DNA from: Gemmatimonadaceae bacterium
GTDB lineage: Bacteria > Gemmatimonadota > Gemmatimonadetes > Gemmatimonadales > Gemmatimonadaceae
Length of the DNA: 37,038 nucleotides
Reading direction: 5' to 3'
Assembly: GCA_035533755.1 (NCBI GenBank)
Contig: DATLTC010000071.1
Coordinates: forward strand, 1 to 37,038
The notes under the pieces are model-generated. The model was not told the DNA's origin, searched no databases, and saw nothing but the letters and a program-made list of their open reading frames with translations. Position 1 is the first letter of the stretch, and the number at the start of each line of letters is the position of its first letter. The position numbers and the translations under genes were made by a program. This document shows positions 23,771-33,128 of this stretch, piece by piece.

Positions 23771-24889
23771 TCAGTAGATCGCGATGTTGTCGAGCCAGGC
23801 GTTGGGATACGCGATGTACGATTGGAGCTTCTTCGAGGCGCGCGAGACGTTACAGGAGTTGTAGACGTAGCTCTTCTGGCCGTTGGCCGTGGACGTGTCG
23901 ACGTTCACGACGCCGGCGCCCGTGGTGTCGCCGAGCAGGACGTTGAGGCCGCTCATCGTGGCGCCGGAAGTGGTGTTGTTGCCGTTGGACGTGAGCGATC
24001 CGCCCACGAGCAGGATGCCGTTCCACATGTTGCTGCCGCTGATGACGAAGTTGCTGTCGGCGATGATGATGCCGCGGCCCGCGTTGGGCAGCGAATAGTT
24101 GTTGGTGTGGATGCGGATGACCGGCCAGTAGCTCGTGTCGGCGGAGAACGTCGCCGCGCTGGGAAAGCTCTGCGGCGGGATGGTGATATCCGCCGGGATC
24201 GACCCGGCCAGGATGCCTGCCCAGTCGATCTTCACCTGCGACGCGAGTTGGGCCGTGGTCTGGTTGGAATCGATCGGGGGATTTCCCGTGGGCAGGTATC
24301 CGCCGGTCGAACTCCATCCGCCGCTGGGCACGGTGACGCCGGCGAGCGTGGTATCCACTCCGCACTGGTCGGTGCCGCTGATGGTTCCGGCGTTGCCGTT
24401 CTTCTGAATGCCGGACAGGCTCGTCCAGCCGGAGAGCACATTGACGACGGTCGTGTTCCACCGCGCATAGGTGCCCACGGCCCGCATGGCGTACACGTTG
24501 CGCCCGCCCGCGGAGAGCTTGGTGGTGGTGTCGACACCGGTGGACATGACGAAGTAGATGGCCGGATCGCTGCTCCCTGTGGTCGCGTGCACGAGGCGGG
24601 AGACCACCCAGGCGTAGCCACCGTTCGACGCGACCTTCGTCGACTCCGCCGTGACCGTGGGCGGCGAGCCGCAGTACTGGCACCACCCGGACGTTCCGCG
24701 GAGGACGAGAAACTGCTGGAGCCCGTTCTGCGCGATGGCGAACGCGCGCTCGGTGCCCTTCTCGGCCTGATTGGCGGAGATCTCGGCGTTCGTGGAGAGG
24801 AAAGCGGCGGCCAGCGCGGCGGTGATCACGGCGATCACCAGCACGGCCATCGGCAACGCGAATCCCTTGCGATTCTCGAGACGCAACAT
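23771..24889 (-). CDS. PilX-like minor pilin/pilus assembly protein
   Basis: This 372-aa protein begins with MLRLENRKG followed by FALPMAVLVIAVITAAL, a pilin-type leader with a hydrophobic helix but no Glu at +5. That fits PilX/PulK-like minor pilins. The rest is a long beta-rich Ser/Thr/Gly/Asn-rich domain (about 60-370) with Cys pairs (CQYC and near-terminal NSCNV) and no known enzymatic motif. It is the last gene of the minor pilin operon, 11 bp after the PilW-type gene. It probably helps prime pilus assembly; an adhesion role for the large C-domain is plausible but unproved. Confidence 0.75.
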   Translation of the reverse strand: MLRLENRKGFALPMAVLVIAVITAALAAAFLSTNAEISANQAEKGTERAFAIAQNGLQQFLVLRGTSGWCQYCGSPPTVTAESTKVASNGGYAWVVSRLVHATTGSSDPAIYFVMSTGVDTTTKLSAGGRNVYAMRAVGTYARWNTTVVNVLSGWTSLSGIQKNGNAGTISGTDQCGVDTTLAGVTVPSGGWSSTGGYLPTGNPPIDSNQTTAQLASQVKIDWAGILAGSIPADITIPPQSFPSAATFSADTSYWPVIRIHTNNYSLPNAGRGIIIADSNFVISGSNMWNGILLVGGSLTSNGNNTTSGATMSGLNVLLGDTTGAGVVNVDTSTANGQKSYVYNSCNVSRASKKLQSYIAYPNAWLDNIAIY

Positions 24890-24900
24890 GGCTCAACTCC

Positions 24901-25785
24901 TCAGAAGCTTCGCGTGTTCTTGAAGAACACCGCGGTGGTCATCTTGGTCATGCTTCGCAGACCGTTGGACTGCAGCTTGGGACTCACGCCGTAGAGCAGG
25001 ATGTCCAGTCCGCGAATGTTGGACAGCGCGGGCACGGTGGTCTGGGACGTGTCCTGATTGGGGACGTAGAACTTGAAGCGCGCCGTGGAATCGAAGGGCG
25101 CGAGCAGTTCTTGCCTGCTGCCGCCGGCGGGGGTGCGATACAGCCCGTAGAGTCCGGGAAATGCCGCCGAGGAATCGAACGAATACGTGATCTTCTGCCA
25201 GAGGAAGACGGGGGTGCGAACCGCGATCCCGGCCGCGGCCGGGGTCAGCTGGAGCACCTGGCCCGATCGGCCGTTGACCGTGAGCGTGGAGATGCCGGCC
25301 TGGCCAGCCCCGGTGCCGGTGCACATGGCGGGCGTGCCGTACACCGTGATGTTGTTCGCGCCCTGCGGCGATGGGGGCGTCACGATCGTGTAGCGCCCGG
25401 CGCTGTTGCGCCACGCGTAGCCGGCGTACTTCGCGATCGCCATCACGCTGGTATCGGACGGGAGCAGGCTGACGATCGTGGCCGAGGAGGTGTTGCCGCA
25501 GGCCAGCCCGAACGCATAGGGCACGATCACGCGCACCGTGCGGCCGTCGGCCGACACGGAGTCGACGCCGCCCGAATCCTGGACCATGCGCAGGTCCGTG
25601 AGCAGCAGGTTCATTGATTCGCGAGCCACCGCCCGCGCATTGCGGGCGCCGTACTCCCGGGTGAAGAACCTGGACTGCGCGATCACGAGACGGGTGAACG
25701 CGGCGCCGATGATCGCGACGATGAGCATCGAGACCAGTAGTTCGGCCAGCGTGAAGCCCCGGCGCGCCCTGGTGGGGGACGTCAT
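24901..25785 (-). CDS. PilW-like type IV minor pilin
   Basis: This 294-aa prepilin-like protein has leader MTSPTRARRG before FTLAELLVSMLIVAIIG, with Glu at +5. The N-terminal helix spans about 11-35, followed by a large beta-rich domain with two Cys (FGLACGN, PAMCTG). The size and operon position match PilW/GspJ-type minor pilins. It begins one base after the PilV-type stop codon and ends 11 bp before the PilX-like gene. It should help initiate and cap the pilus. Confidence 0.82.
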   Translation of the reverse strand: MTSPTRARRGFTLAELLVSMLIVAIIGAAFTRLVIAQSRFFTREYGARNARAVARESMNLLLTDLRMVQDSGGVDSVSADGRTVRVIVPYAFGLACGNTSSATIVSLLPSDTSVMAIAKYAGYAWRNSAGRYTIVTPPSPQGANNITVYGTPAMCTGTGAGQAGISTLTVNGRSGQVLQLTPAAAGIAVRTPVFLWQKITYSFDSSAAFPGLYGLYRTPAGGSRQELLAPFDSTARFKFYVPNQDTSQTTVPALSNIRGLDILLYGVSPKLQSNGLRSMTKMTTAVFFKNTRSF

Positions 25786-25786
25786 G

Positions 25787-26209
25787 TCAGCAGCCCGAGC
25801 ACAGAGGGGAACCGCCCGCCGCGTTGGCGCGCGTGAACAGCAGCGAGTCGGTGGCGGCGGTGTTCGAGGTGGGCGCGAGCACGATCTTGACGGCGATGCG
25901 ATTGGTGGCCGGCGTGAGCGTGATCGCCCGCGTGTAGGCGATGCTGCCGATGGTGATCGTGTCGGCCTTGCTGGACATCGTCGCGAGGGTGGTATACGGG
26001 ATGGCGCCGAGGCGCGCGGCCTGCTGCTCGAGGGCGGCGGAGCGATTGGCGACGAGGCTGTTGGACTGGCCGGCCGACGCCACGGACAGCGAGAGCTTCG
26101 CGATCGTCACGAGCACGATCCCGAGCATCGTCATGGCGATCATGATCTCGATCAACGAGAACCCCCGCCGCGTGGGCAGGGTCTGGTGAGGCGATTGAAG
26201 ACGGTTCAT
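25787..26209 (-). CDS. PilV-like type IV minor pilin
   Basis: This 140-aa minor pilin starts at ATG 26209 with leader MNRLQSPHQTLPTRRG, cleaved before FSLIEIMIAMTMLGIV; Glu at +5 is present. The C-terminus ends in PLCSGC, giving a possible terminal disulfide. The start overlaps the stop of the FimU/GspH-like gene by 4 nt, and a longer open frame to 27148 is rejected because it lacks a pilin leader and spans the upstream gene. Its size and place second in the operon match PilV/GspI proteins. Confidence 0.82.
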   Translation of the reverse strand: MNRLQSPHQTLPTRRGFSLIEIMIAMTMLGIVLVTIAKLSLSVASAGQSNSLVANRSAALEQQAARLGAIPYTTLATMSSKADTITIGSIAYTRAITLTPATNRIAVKIVLAPTSNTAATDSLLFTRANAAGGSPLCSGC

Positions 26210-26694
26210 TTGATCTGCACCAGTCCACCCTGCGTCATCCGGACACGTTGCGTGTAGGTGGCGCCGCCGATCGTGGCCGACAGGGTGGCGGAGAGGGAGT
26301 CGTTGGCGAGACCGGCCGGATAGACGGTGACCGAGCTTCGCGAGAGGGTGATGTTGGACGACGTCAGATTGAATCCGGCCAGGGAGGTCTTCCGGAATAC
26401 CGCGCCGGAGGCCACGTCCTTCACCGACAATTGCATCGTCGTGGTATCGAAGCTGATCAACACCGGCTTCCGGTCGCGCAACGCCAGACCGAAGGCGGCC
26501 TGCAGGTCGTTGCTCATCGCGATGGCGGCGCGGTTCACGCGCTGGCGCGAAATGATGGCGCTGATTCGGCCGACCGACACCCCCATGATGATCGCGAGCA
26601 TCGCGACGGCGATGACGAGCTCGATCAACGTGAATCCGGACCGCTGGCCGCGCGGTCTGGATTGCGGTGATGGAGACTGCCCGGATCGTGACAT
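26206..26694 (-). CDS. FimU/GspH-like type IV minor pilin
   Basis: This 162-aa minor pilin is the first gene of a four-gene operon. The leader (20 residues, Ser/Gln/Arg-rich) ends in Gly before FTLIELVIAVAMLAI, with Glu at +5. The soluble domain contains the GspH/FimT-type segment SNDLQAAFGLALRDRKPVLI near residues 62-81. The gene overlaps the PilV-like gene by 4 nt. The intergenic region to the divergent fadN-like gene is 276 bp and contains an AT-rich dyad. PilY1 and PilE homologues are not next to this operon. Confidence 0.82.
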   Translation of the reverse strand: MSRSGQSPSPQSRPRGQRSGFTLIELVIAVAMLAIIMGVSVGRISAIISRQRVNRAAIAMSNDLQAAFGLALRDRKPVLISFDTTTMQLSVKDVASGAVFRKTSLAGFNLTSSNITLSRSSVTVYPAGLANDSLSATLSATIGGATYTQRVRMTQGGLVQIK

Positions 26695-26764
26695 GAGGGT
26701 CCCTGAGGAGGGAATTGACCAACCTGGTCCTGACCATGACGAACTCTAAGTCAGAGCCAAAGCC

Positions 26765-26785
26765 GGTGATGTGATACACATTACC
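26765..26785. promoter_or_regulatory. AT-rich dyad between the minor pilin and beta-oxidation operons
   Basis: The 21-bp element has arms GGTGATGTG and CACATTACC (8 of 9 pairs match). It contains the word TAATGTGT (read on the minus strand), also found in the dyad at 16454-16476 upstream of the major pilin. It lies about 70 bp before the minor pilin start and 185 bp before fadN, so either operon could be its target. I saw no exact sigma-54 site for the minor pilins. Confidence 0.4.
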
Positions 26786-26970
26786 GAGGACGAAATGGCA
26801 AACAAGTGGCAACGTGCCCGATGGTGTCTCATTTCTACACGGCTGGGTAGTGAGGGTTGGCCCCACAGCAGCCAGGAACGCTTCCACTGCCACGCCGATG
26901 TGCGATGCGATATCTCTCGGGTCCGGCGCGGGCCGGGCCGGATACTCGGAAACACTCCGGAGGCTGCAGG

Positions 26971-29253
26971 ATGCGGATTCGAAGGCTTGGCGTGGTCGGC
27001 GCCGGAACGATGGGGCACAGCATCGCGGCCCTGGCCGCGTCGGCGGGGATTCCGGTGGACCTGCTGGACATCGCGGCCACCGAGGGCGATCGCAACGGCC
27101 CGGCGGCGCAGGGGCTGGAGCGGGCGAAGAAGGCGAGGCCGGCGGCATTCATGGATGTCCGGCGGGCTTCGCTCATCCGGATCGGCAATACCGCCGACGA
27201 TCTCGGGCGGCTGGCCGCCTGCGACCTGGTGATCGAAGCGATCATCGAACAGATCGAGCCCAAGCGCGCGCTCTACGCGCAACTCGAGCGGCTGCTGCCG
27301 GCGCATGCGATCATCGCCTCGAACACGTCGGGCATTCCGATGGCCCTGCTCACCGAGGGTCGAACGGAGGGGTTCAAGCGGCGGTTCGTGGGGATGCACT
27401 TCTTCAATCCGCCGCGCTATCTGCACCTACTGGAGATCATTCCCACGGCCCATACGGCTCCGGAAACGCTGCACGACGCGCGAGCGTTCAGCGAGCGCGT
27501 GCTGGGCAAGGGGATCGTGACGGCGCGCGACGTGCCGGGATTCGTGGCCAACCGGCTGGGCGTGTTCGGCATGGTGCTGGCGCTCCGGATGATGGAGGAG
27601 TTCGACCTCTCGATCGACGAGGTGGACGTACTCACGGGTCCGCTGCTCGGCCGGGCCAAGTCGGCCACGTTCCGCACCGCCGATCTCACCGGGCTCGACG
27701 TGCTGTCGCACGTGGCGGCGGGGCTGGCGCAGGCCACCGGCGAGGACTTCGCGCTCCCGGCGTGGGTCGCGGCGATGGTCAAGAACGGACAGCTGGGGGA
27801 GAAGAGCGGCGCCGGTTTCTACAAGCGCGTGGGCAAGGACATCCACACGCTCGACCGGAAGACCATGGCGTACGCACCGGCCCGGAAGGTGGAGTCGCCG
27901 GAGATCGCGAAGGCGCAGCGGCTGGCGCTGGGCGACCGGCTCAAGGCCGCCGTGGCGCTCGAGGGCGCCTACGGAAAATTCGCGCGCGAGTACCTCACGC
28001 GGCTCTCGCGCTACGTGATCGCGACGGCTCCGCAGGTGGCGTATCATCTGCCCGACGTGGACCACGCCATGGAATGGGGGTTCGCATGGGAGGCGGGGCC
28101 ATTCGCGCAGCTCGACCTGCTCGGGGACGCGCTGCCCGACGCGGCCAAGCTGCGTCCCTCCGCGGCGGGGGAAGGCTACTACAGCGCCGACGGCGCGCGC
28201 GTGGTGGCGCTGGACTGGAAGGGGTACGAGGCGATCCAGGAGCCGGAGGGACTGGTGCGCACGGCGTCGCTGCGGCGCGCCGGTCGCGCGCTGGCCGAGT
28301 CGGCCGACGCCACGCTCTGGCACGCCGGAGACGGCGTGGCCCTGCTCGAGTTCCACAGCAAGATGAATTCGCTGGGCGACGGCGTGCTGTCGATGGTGCA
28401 GAAGTCACTCGAGATCGTGGCGCGCGACAACCTGGCGGGGCTGGTGATCGGCAACGACGATCCGCGGACGTTCACCGCCGGCGCCGATCTGGCCATGGTG
28501 TCGTCGATGGCGCAGGCCGGCAACTGGAAGGGGCTGGAGGAGGCGGTGCGGCTGTTCCAGGGCTGCTCGATGTCCATTCGCTCGGCGCCGTTCCCGGTGG
28601 TCATGGCACCGTTCGGGCTGACGCTGGGGGGCGGGTGCGAGTGGTCGTTGCACGCCGACCAGATCCAGGCGCACGCCGAGCTCTACATGGGGCTGGTGGA
28701 GGTGGGCGTGGGGCTGCTGCCGGGCGGCGGAGGCACCAAGGAACTGCTGTTCCGGTTTGCCGAGGACCTGGCGCCGTACGATGATGCCGATCCGTTCGAG
28801 GCGCCCAAGCGCGCGTTCAAGATGATCGCCATGGCGTCGGTGAGCACGAGCGCGCTCGAGGCGCGCGCGCTCGGGTTCCTGCGCGGTCGCGATCGCATCT
28901 CGATGAATCGCGACCTGCTGCTCTCCGATGCCAAGCAGCGCGTGCTCGACCTGGCGCCGGGCTACGTGCCGCCCACGCCGCGGACGATCGAGGCGGTGGG
29001 GCGCGCCGGCGTGGGCAATCTGCACTACGCGGCGTGGGCGATGCGCGAGGCCGGGCAGGCCAGCGACCACGACGTGCGTCTGGCGCTGGAGATCGCGAAG
29101 GTGTTGTGCGGCGGCGACGGGCCGGCGCGCACGGTGACCGAGGACGACGTGCTCGATCTGGAGCGCGACGCGTTCCTGCGCCTGCTTGGCACGAAGGAGA
29201 CGCAGGAGCGCATCGCGCACATGCTCAAGACCGGCAAACCGCTCCGCAACTGA
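26971..29253 (+). CDS. fadN: Fused 3-hydroxyacyl-CoA dehydrogenase / enoyl-CoA hydratase (FadN/FadB-like)
   Basis: This 760-aa beta-oxidation protein hydrates enoyl-CoA and oxidises the 3-hydroxyacyl-CoA product with NAD+. The dehydrogenase is N-terminal: the Rossmann motif GVVGAGTMG is at residues 7-15, and catalytic-type His143 lies in MHFFNPPR. The enoyl-CoA hydratase is C-terminal (about 445-690), with GGGCEWSL and Glu577 in the GLVEVGVGLLPGGGG motif. This order is the reverse of E. coli FadB and matches Bacillus FadN. The start is ATG 26971 with GGAGG upstream; an earlier in-frame ATG has no such site. The thiolase gene follows after 12 bp. Confidence 0.92.
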   Translation: MRIRRLGVVGAGTMGHSIAALAASAGIPVDLLDIAATEGDRNGPAAQGLERAKKARPAAFMDVRRASLIRIGNTADDLGRLAACDLVIEAIIEQIEPKRALYAQLERLLPAHAIIASNTSGIPMALLTEGRTEGFKRRFVGMHFFNPPRYLHLLEIIPTAHTAPETLHDARAFSERVLGKGIVTARDVPGFVANRLGVFGMVLALRMMEEFDLSIDEVDVLTGPLLGRAKSATFRTADLTGLDVLSHVAAGLAQATGEDFALPAWVAAMVKNGQLGEKSGAGFYKRVGKDIHTLDRKTMAYAPARKVESPEIAKAQRLALGDRLKAAVALEGAYGKFAREYLTRLSRYVIATAPQVAYHLPDVDHAMEWGFAWEAGPFAQLDLLGDALPDAAKLRPSAAGEGYYSADGARVVALDWKGYEAIQEPEGLVRTASLRRAGRALAESADATLWHAGDGVALLEFHSKMNSLGDGVLSMVQKSLEIVARDNLAGLVIGNDDPRTFTAGADLAMVSSMAQAGNWKGLEEAVRLFQGCSMSIRSAPFPVVMAPFGLTLGGGCEWSLHADQIQAHAELYMGLVEVGVGLLPGGGGTKELLFRFAEDLAPYDDADPFEAPKRAFKMIAMASVSTSALEARALGFLRGRDRISMNRDLLLSDAKQRVLDLAPGYVPPTPRTIEAVGRAGVGNLHYAAWAMREAGQASDHDVRLALEIAKVLCGGDGPARTVTEDDVLDLERDAFLRLLGTKETQERIAHMLKTGKPLRN

Positions 29254-29265
29254 GAGGGATGACTC

Positions 29266-30438
<1,173 letters not shown>

Positions 30439-30546
30439 CCCTCCGTTCCGGCGAGCGACCGGGCGTCCACCGGTTCGATGCCGGGCTTCCCAAGGTGTCT
30501 ATCTTTGGGTAGCAGCGCGCCGATCGCGGCGCGCGGGAGGATGGCA

Positions 30547-31011
30547 ATGCACGACACGGACAACACGGCCGGGGCCGCGGCCGCCGATCTGACGGCCAAC
30601 ACGCTGAAGACGGCGCGGCGGGGGCTGCTGCGCGTTCATCGGCTCCTGCTGGAAGTGGAGCGCGTGGAGCTGGAGCGGGAGCGCGGGCGCCTGACGCCCA
30701 ACGAATATCTGCAGGCGGTGCTGCACGAGCCGTCGTTCGCGTGGCTGCGCCCCGCGTCGCAGCTCATCGTGCAGATCGACGAGGCGCTGGACGACGCCGA
30801 GCGGGAGCACACGGTGATCGCGAGCGGCGTGAGCGCCGCGCTGCTGGCGCAGGTGCGGGCGCTGTTCACGCCGGTGCCGCCCACGACGACGTTCGCGGCG
30901 CGGTATCTGGAGATGCTGCAGCGCCACCCGGACGTGGTGTTCGCGCACCGCGACCTGATGGCCGAGCTGCCGAAGGGATTTCTCGGACCGCCGGCCTCGA
31001 TGCTGGCGTGA
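30547..31011 (+). CDS. Hypothetical protein, helical, follows the beta-oxidation operon
   Basis: This 154-aa soluble protein was not recognised. It is acidic and mostly helical (LLRVHRLLLEVERVELERERGR near residues 25-46). Its conserved-looking core contains WLRPASQLIVQIDEALDD. No signal peptide or membrane segment is visible. The start is ATG 30547 because GGGAGG (30535-30540) has normal spacing to it; an ATG at 30541 directly abuts that site. A strong GC hairpin (30515-30534) lies just before the ribosome-binding site. The gene ends beside the octamer repeat and converges on the M20 gene. Confidence 0.75.
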   Translation: MHDTDNTAGAAAADLTANTLKTARRGLLRVHRLLLEVERVELERERGRLTPNEYLQAVLHEPSFAWLRPASQLIVQIDEALDDAEREHTVIASGVSAALLAQVRALFTPVPPTTTFAARYLEMLQRHPDVVFAHRDLMAELPKGFLGPPASMLA

Positions 31012-31014
31012 ATG

Positions 31015-31106
31015 CCGGTAGGACGGTAGGAGGGTAGGACGGTCGTGGGTAGACGGCGTTCCGCAGTTATCCGTCCTACCCCCCTACGCCCCTACCGTCC
31101 TACCGG
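31015..31106. repeat. Inverted arrays of a GTAGGAC octamer (3 and 4 units) forming a long hairpin
   Basis: The left arm (31015-31042) is three GGTAGGAS octamers (31017, 31025, 31033). The right arm (31071-31106) is the same unit inverted, four octamers. The outer units are identical (GGTAGGAC on one strand). The structure can form a long stem between two convergent genes. The last codons and stop of the M20 gene lie inside the right arm. It is probably a bidirectional terminator as well, and copy number differs by one octamer, consistent with slippage. Confidence 0.85.
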
Positions 31107-32423
31107 CTTCTCATGCAGCAAACGGTCCATGAGCACCGCGGCGCGCTCGGTCTGCATGATCAGTGAATTCAGATCGACCTCTTCGCGCGGCGTGTGGGCG
31201 CCGCGCCCGAGGGCGCCGAGCCCGTCCATGCCGTCGATGTACGGCGCCACGAACGAGACATCGCCGGCGCCGCGCGACCCGGGATCCTGGGCGCGCACGG
31301 GGCCGTACCCCAGCGACTGGCTGGTCGAGTCGTAGAGCGCGATCAGGTGCTCGCCGCCCGGGGTCATCGGCATGGCCGGATATCCGTCCTCGAACGTGAT
31401 CTCGGCGGACGTGCCGGGCAGGTGGCGGGCCACGATCTCGCGCATCAGCCGGCGTGTGCTGTCCTTCTGGCCCTCGGTGATGAACCGTAGGTCGCCAGGC
31501 ACGACGGCGCTCGGGGCGATGATGTTGGTCTTGCCGGCCACGGTGCCGGAAAGATGCGCGGTGTCGTAGGCGACCGTGGCGCCGCCAAGGATGACGCCGG
31601 GGTTGAACGTGAGGTACCGCGGTCCCACCAGCTCGCGGCGGAAGGCGTCGAGGATGCGCGCCGCTTCGTAGATCGCGCCGTAGCCGGCGCGCGAGCTGAA
31701 CACCCCGGCCGAGTGCGACTGGCGGGCGGATACGGTGAGTAGCCACGAACTGGCGCCGCGCCGCGACACCGAGGCTTCGGAGCGGCTGCCGCCCTCGAAG
31801 GCCAGCGCGACATCGCTCCGTTGGGCGGCCTCGCGCAGGTCGCGCCGCGACACGTCGAGCGGCAGGCCGGGGGCCTCCTCGTCGCCGTTGAACACGACGG
31901 TGATGTTGGCGTCCTTGAGCGCGCCGATGTCGCGGAGGGCCTTGAGGGCGTACACGGCGATCACGTCGCCGCCCTTCATGTCGCTGGAGCCGGCGCCCTT
32001 GGCCAGCGTGTCCTCGCGCACGAACTGCTGGCCCTCGCCCTCGAACACGGTGTCGAAGTGGCCGATGAGCAGGATGCGCGTGGTGCCGGGCTTGCCCCGG
32101 TGCACCGCGATGAGATGGCCGGCGCGCTTGACCGAGTCGGGCATGTTCGCCCAACGGGTCTCGAAGCCCAGCGAGTCGAGCGCCGCGGCGAACAGCGCCC
32201 CCACGCGGCGCACGCCGGGCAGATTCATCGTGCCGCTGTTGATGTCCACGGCGCGCTGGAGCATGCCGATGGCGTCCTCGTGGTGCTCGGCCACGTAGGC
32301 GCGGATCCGCTGCTCGGAGGGCGAGAGCTGGGCGGCGGCGGGCGCGGCGCGGAGCGCGAGTCCGAGCACGAGGGCCAGCGCGGAGGCGCGGCGCGCGCCG
32401 GGCGATGGGCGGGCGATCGACAT
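31092..32423 (-). CDS. Exported M20 family (carboxypeptidase G2-like) metallopeptidase
   Basis: This 443-aa exported metallopeptidase releases C-terminal or dipeptide residues and has a binuclear zinc site. It has a signal peptide (about 1-31, ending in APAAAQ). Visible metal/catalytic motifs: GHFDTVFE (His122), GSSDMKGG (Asp148), NGDEEAPG (Glu182-183), FEGGS (Glu210) and a C-terminal GAHTPREEV (His). The arrangement matches the glutamate carboxypeptidase branch of M20. The start is ATG 32423 with GGAG upstream; an extension to 32510 lacks a signal peptide and overlaps the AlkA-like gene. The final residues PVGR and the stop come from the octamer repeat. Confidence 0.92.
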   Translation of the reverse strand: MSIARPSPGARRASALALVLGLALRAAPAAAQLSPSEQRIRAYVAEHHEDAIGMLQRAVDINSGTMNLPGVRRVGALFAAALDSLGFETRWANMPDSVKRAGHLIAVHRGKPGTTRILLIGHFDTVFEGEGQQFVREDTLAKGAGSSDMKGGDVIAVYALKALRDIGALKDANITVVFNGDEEAPGLPLDVSRRDLREAAQRSDVALAFEGGSRSEASVSRRGASSWLLTVSARQSHSAGVFSSRAGYGAIYEAARILDAFRRELVGPRYLTFNPGVILGGATVAYDTAHLSGTVAGKTNIIAPSAVVPGDLRFITEGQKDSTRRLMREIVARHLPGTSAEITFEDGYPAMPMTPGGEHLIALYDSTSQSLGYGPVRAQDPGSRGAGDVSFVAPYIDGMDGLGALGRGAHTPREEVDLNSLIMQTERAAVLMDRLLHEKPVGR

Positions 32424-32491
32424 GACGAGGGGACTCCGGGAAGGGGCGTGGCGAGAAGCTATCGCCGCGCGCGGGGCGGGTCCAACCGGCG

Positions 32492-33109
32492 CTAGTCGAG
32501 CGAGCGCCACAGGTACCAGCTGGCGATGGTGCTGTACGGGCTCCAGGGGGCGCCGATCCGGCGGACGTCGTCGGGGGTGGCGCGGCGGCGCAGGCCGTAG
32601 GCCCGCTGGATCGCATTCTGGATGCCGAGGTCCAGCTCGGGGAGCACGTCGGGGCGTCCGAGGCGGAACATGAGGAACATCTGCGCGGTCCAGCGGCCGA
32701 TGCCCTTGACCTGCACGAGATGCTCGATGATCTCGTCGTCGTTCATGAAGCGCACGCGGTCGAGGGGCACGGCTCCGGTGTGCACCTTGAGCGCGAGATC
32801 GCGAAGGTAGCCGATCTTCTGGCGCGACAGGCCGGCGCCGCGGAGCGCGTCGTCGGACAGCGCCAACAGCCGCTCGGGATCCACGTGCTTGCGCGGGAAG
32901 AGCGCGCAGCAGCGCGCATGGATCGTCCCCGCGGCCTTGCCGGAGAGTTGCTGGTACACCACCGATCGCACCAGATCGTGAAAGTGCGAGCGGCCCAGCC
33001 GCATGCGTGGGCGGTATGGCCCCACTCGGCGCATGACGCGCGCCATCACGGGGTCGACGCGGCGCAGATGGGCGAGCGCGCGCCGGACGTGAGCGTCGGA
33101 AGTGGACAA
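32492..33109 (-). CDS. AlkA-like DNA-3-methyladenine glycosylase (HhH-GPD)
   Basis: This 205-aa DNA glycosylase removes alkylated bases. The helix-hairpin-helix is VKGIGRWTAQMFLMF (about 134-148) and catalytic Asp160 lies in PELDLGIQ. The N-terminal helical part contains VVYQQLSGKAA (about 50-60), typical of the AlkA family. It lacks the iron-sulfur ligands of endonuclease III. It is 19 bp after the aminotransferase stop on the same strand and ends 68 bp before the M20 start. An AlkA N-terminal (methyltransferase-fused) domain is absent, so it resembles the short AlkA/MPG-II type. Confidence 0.9.
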   Translation of the reverse strand: MSTSDAHVRRALAHLRRVDPVMARVMRRVGPYRPRMRLGRSHFHDLVRSVVYQQLSGKAAGTIHARCCALFPRKHVDPERLLALSDDALRGAGLSRQKIGYLRDLALKVHTGAVPLDRVRFMNDDEIIEHLVQVKGIGRWTAQMFLMFRLGRPDVLPELDLGIQNAIQRAYGLRRRATPDDVRRIGAPWSPYSTIASWYLWRSLD

Positions 33110-33128
33110 GCGTCGGGCCGGCGGCGGG

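Noticed and set aside
25787-27148. PilV-like gene extended to a 453-codon frame
   Set aside because: The extra N-terminus crosses the FimU/GspH gene and the intergenic region and has no pilin leader; ATG 26209 gives a normal prepilin.
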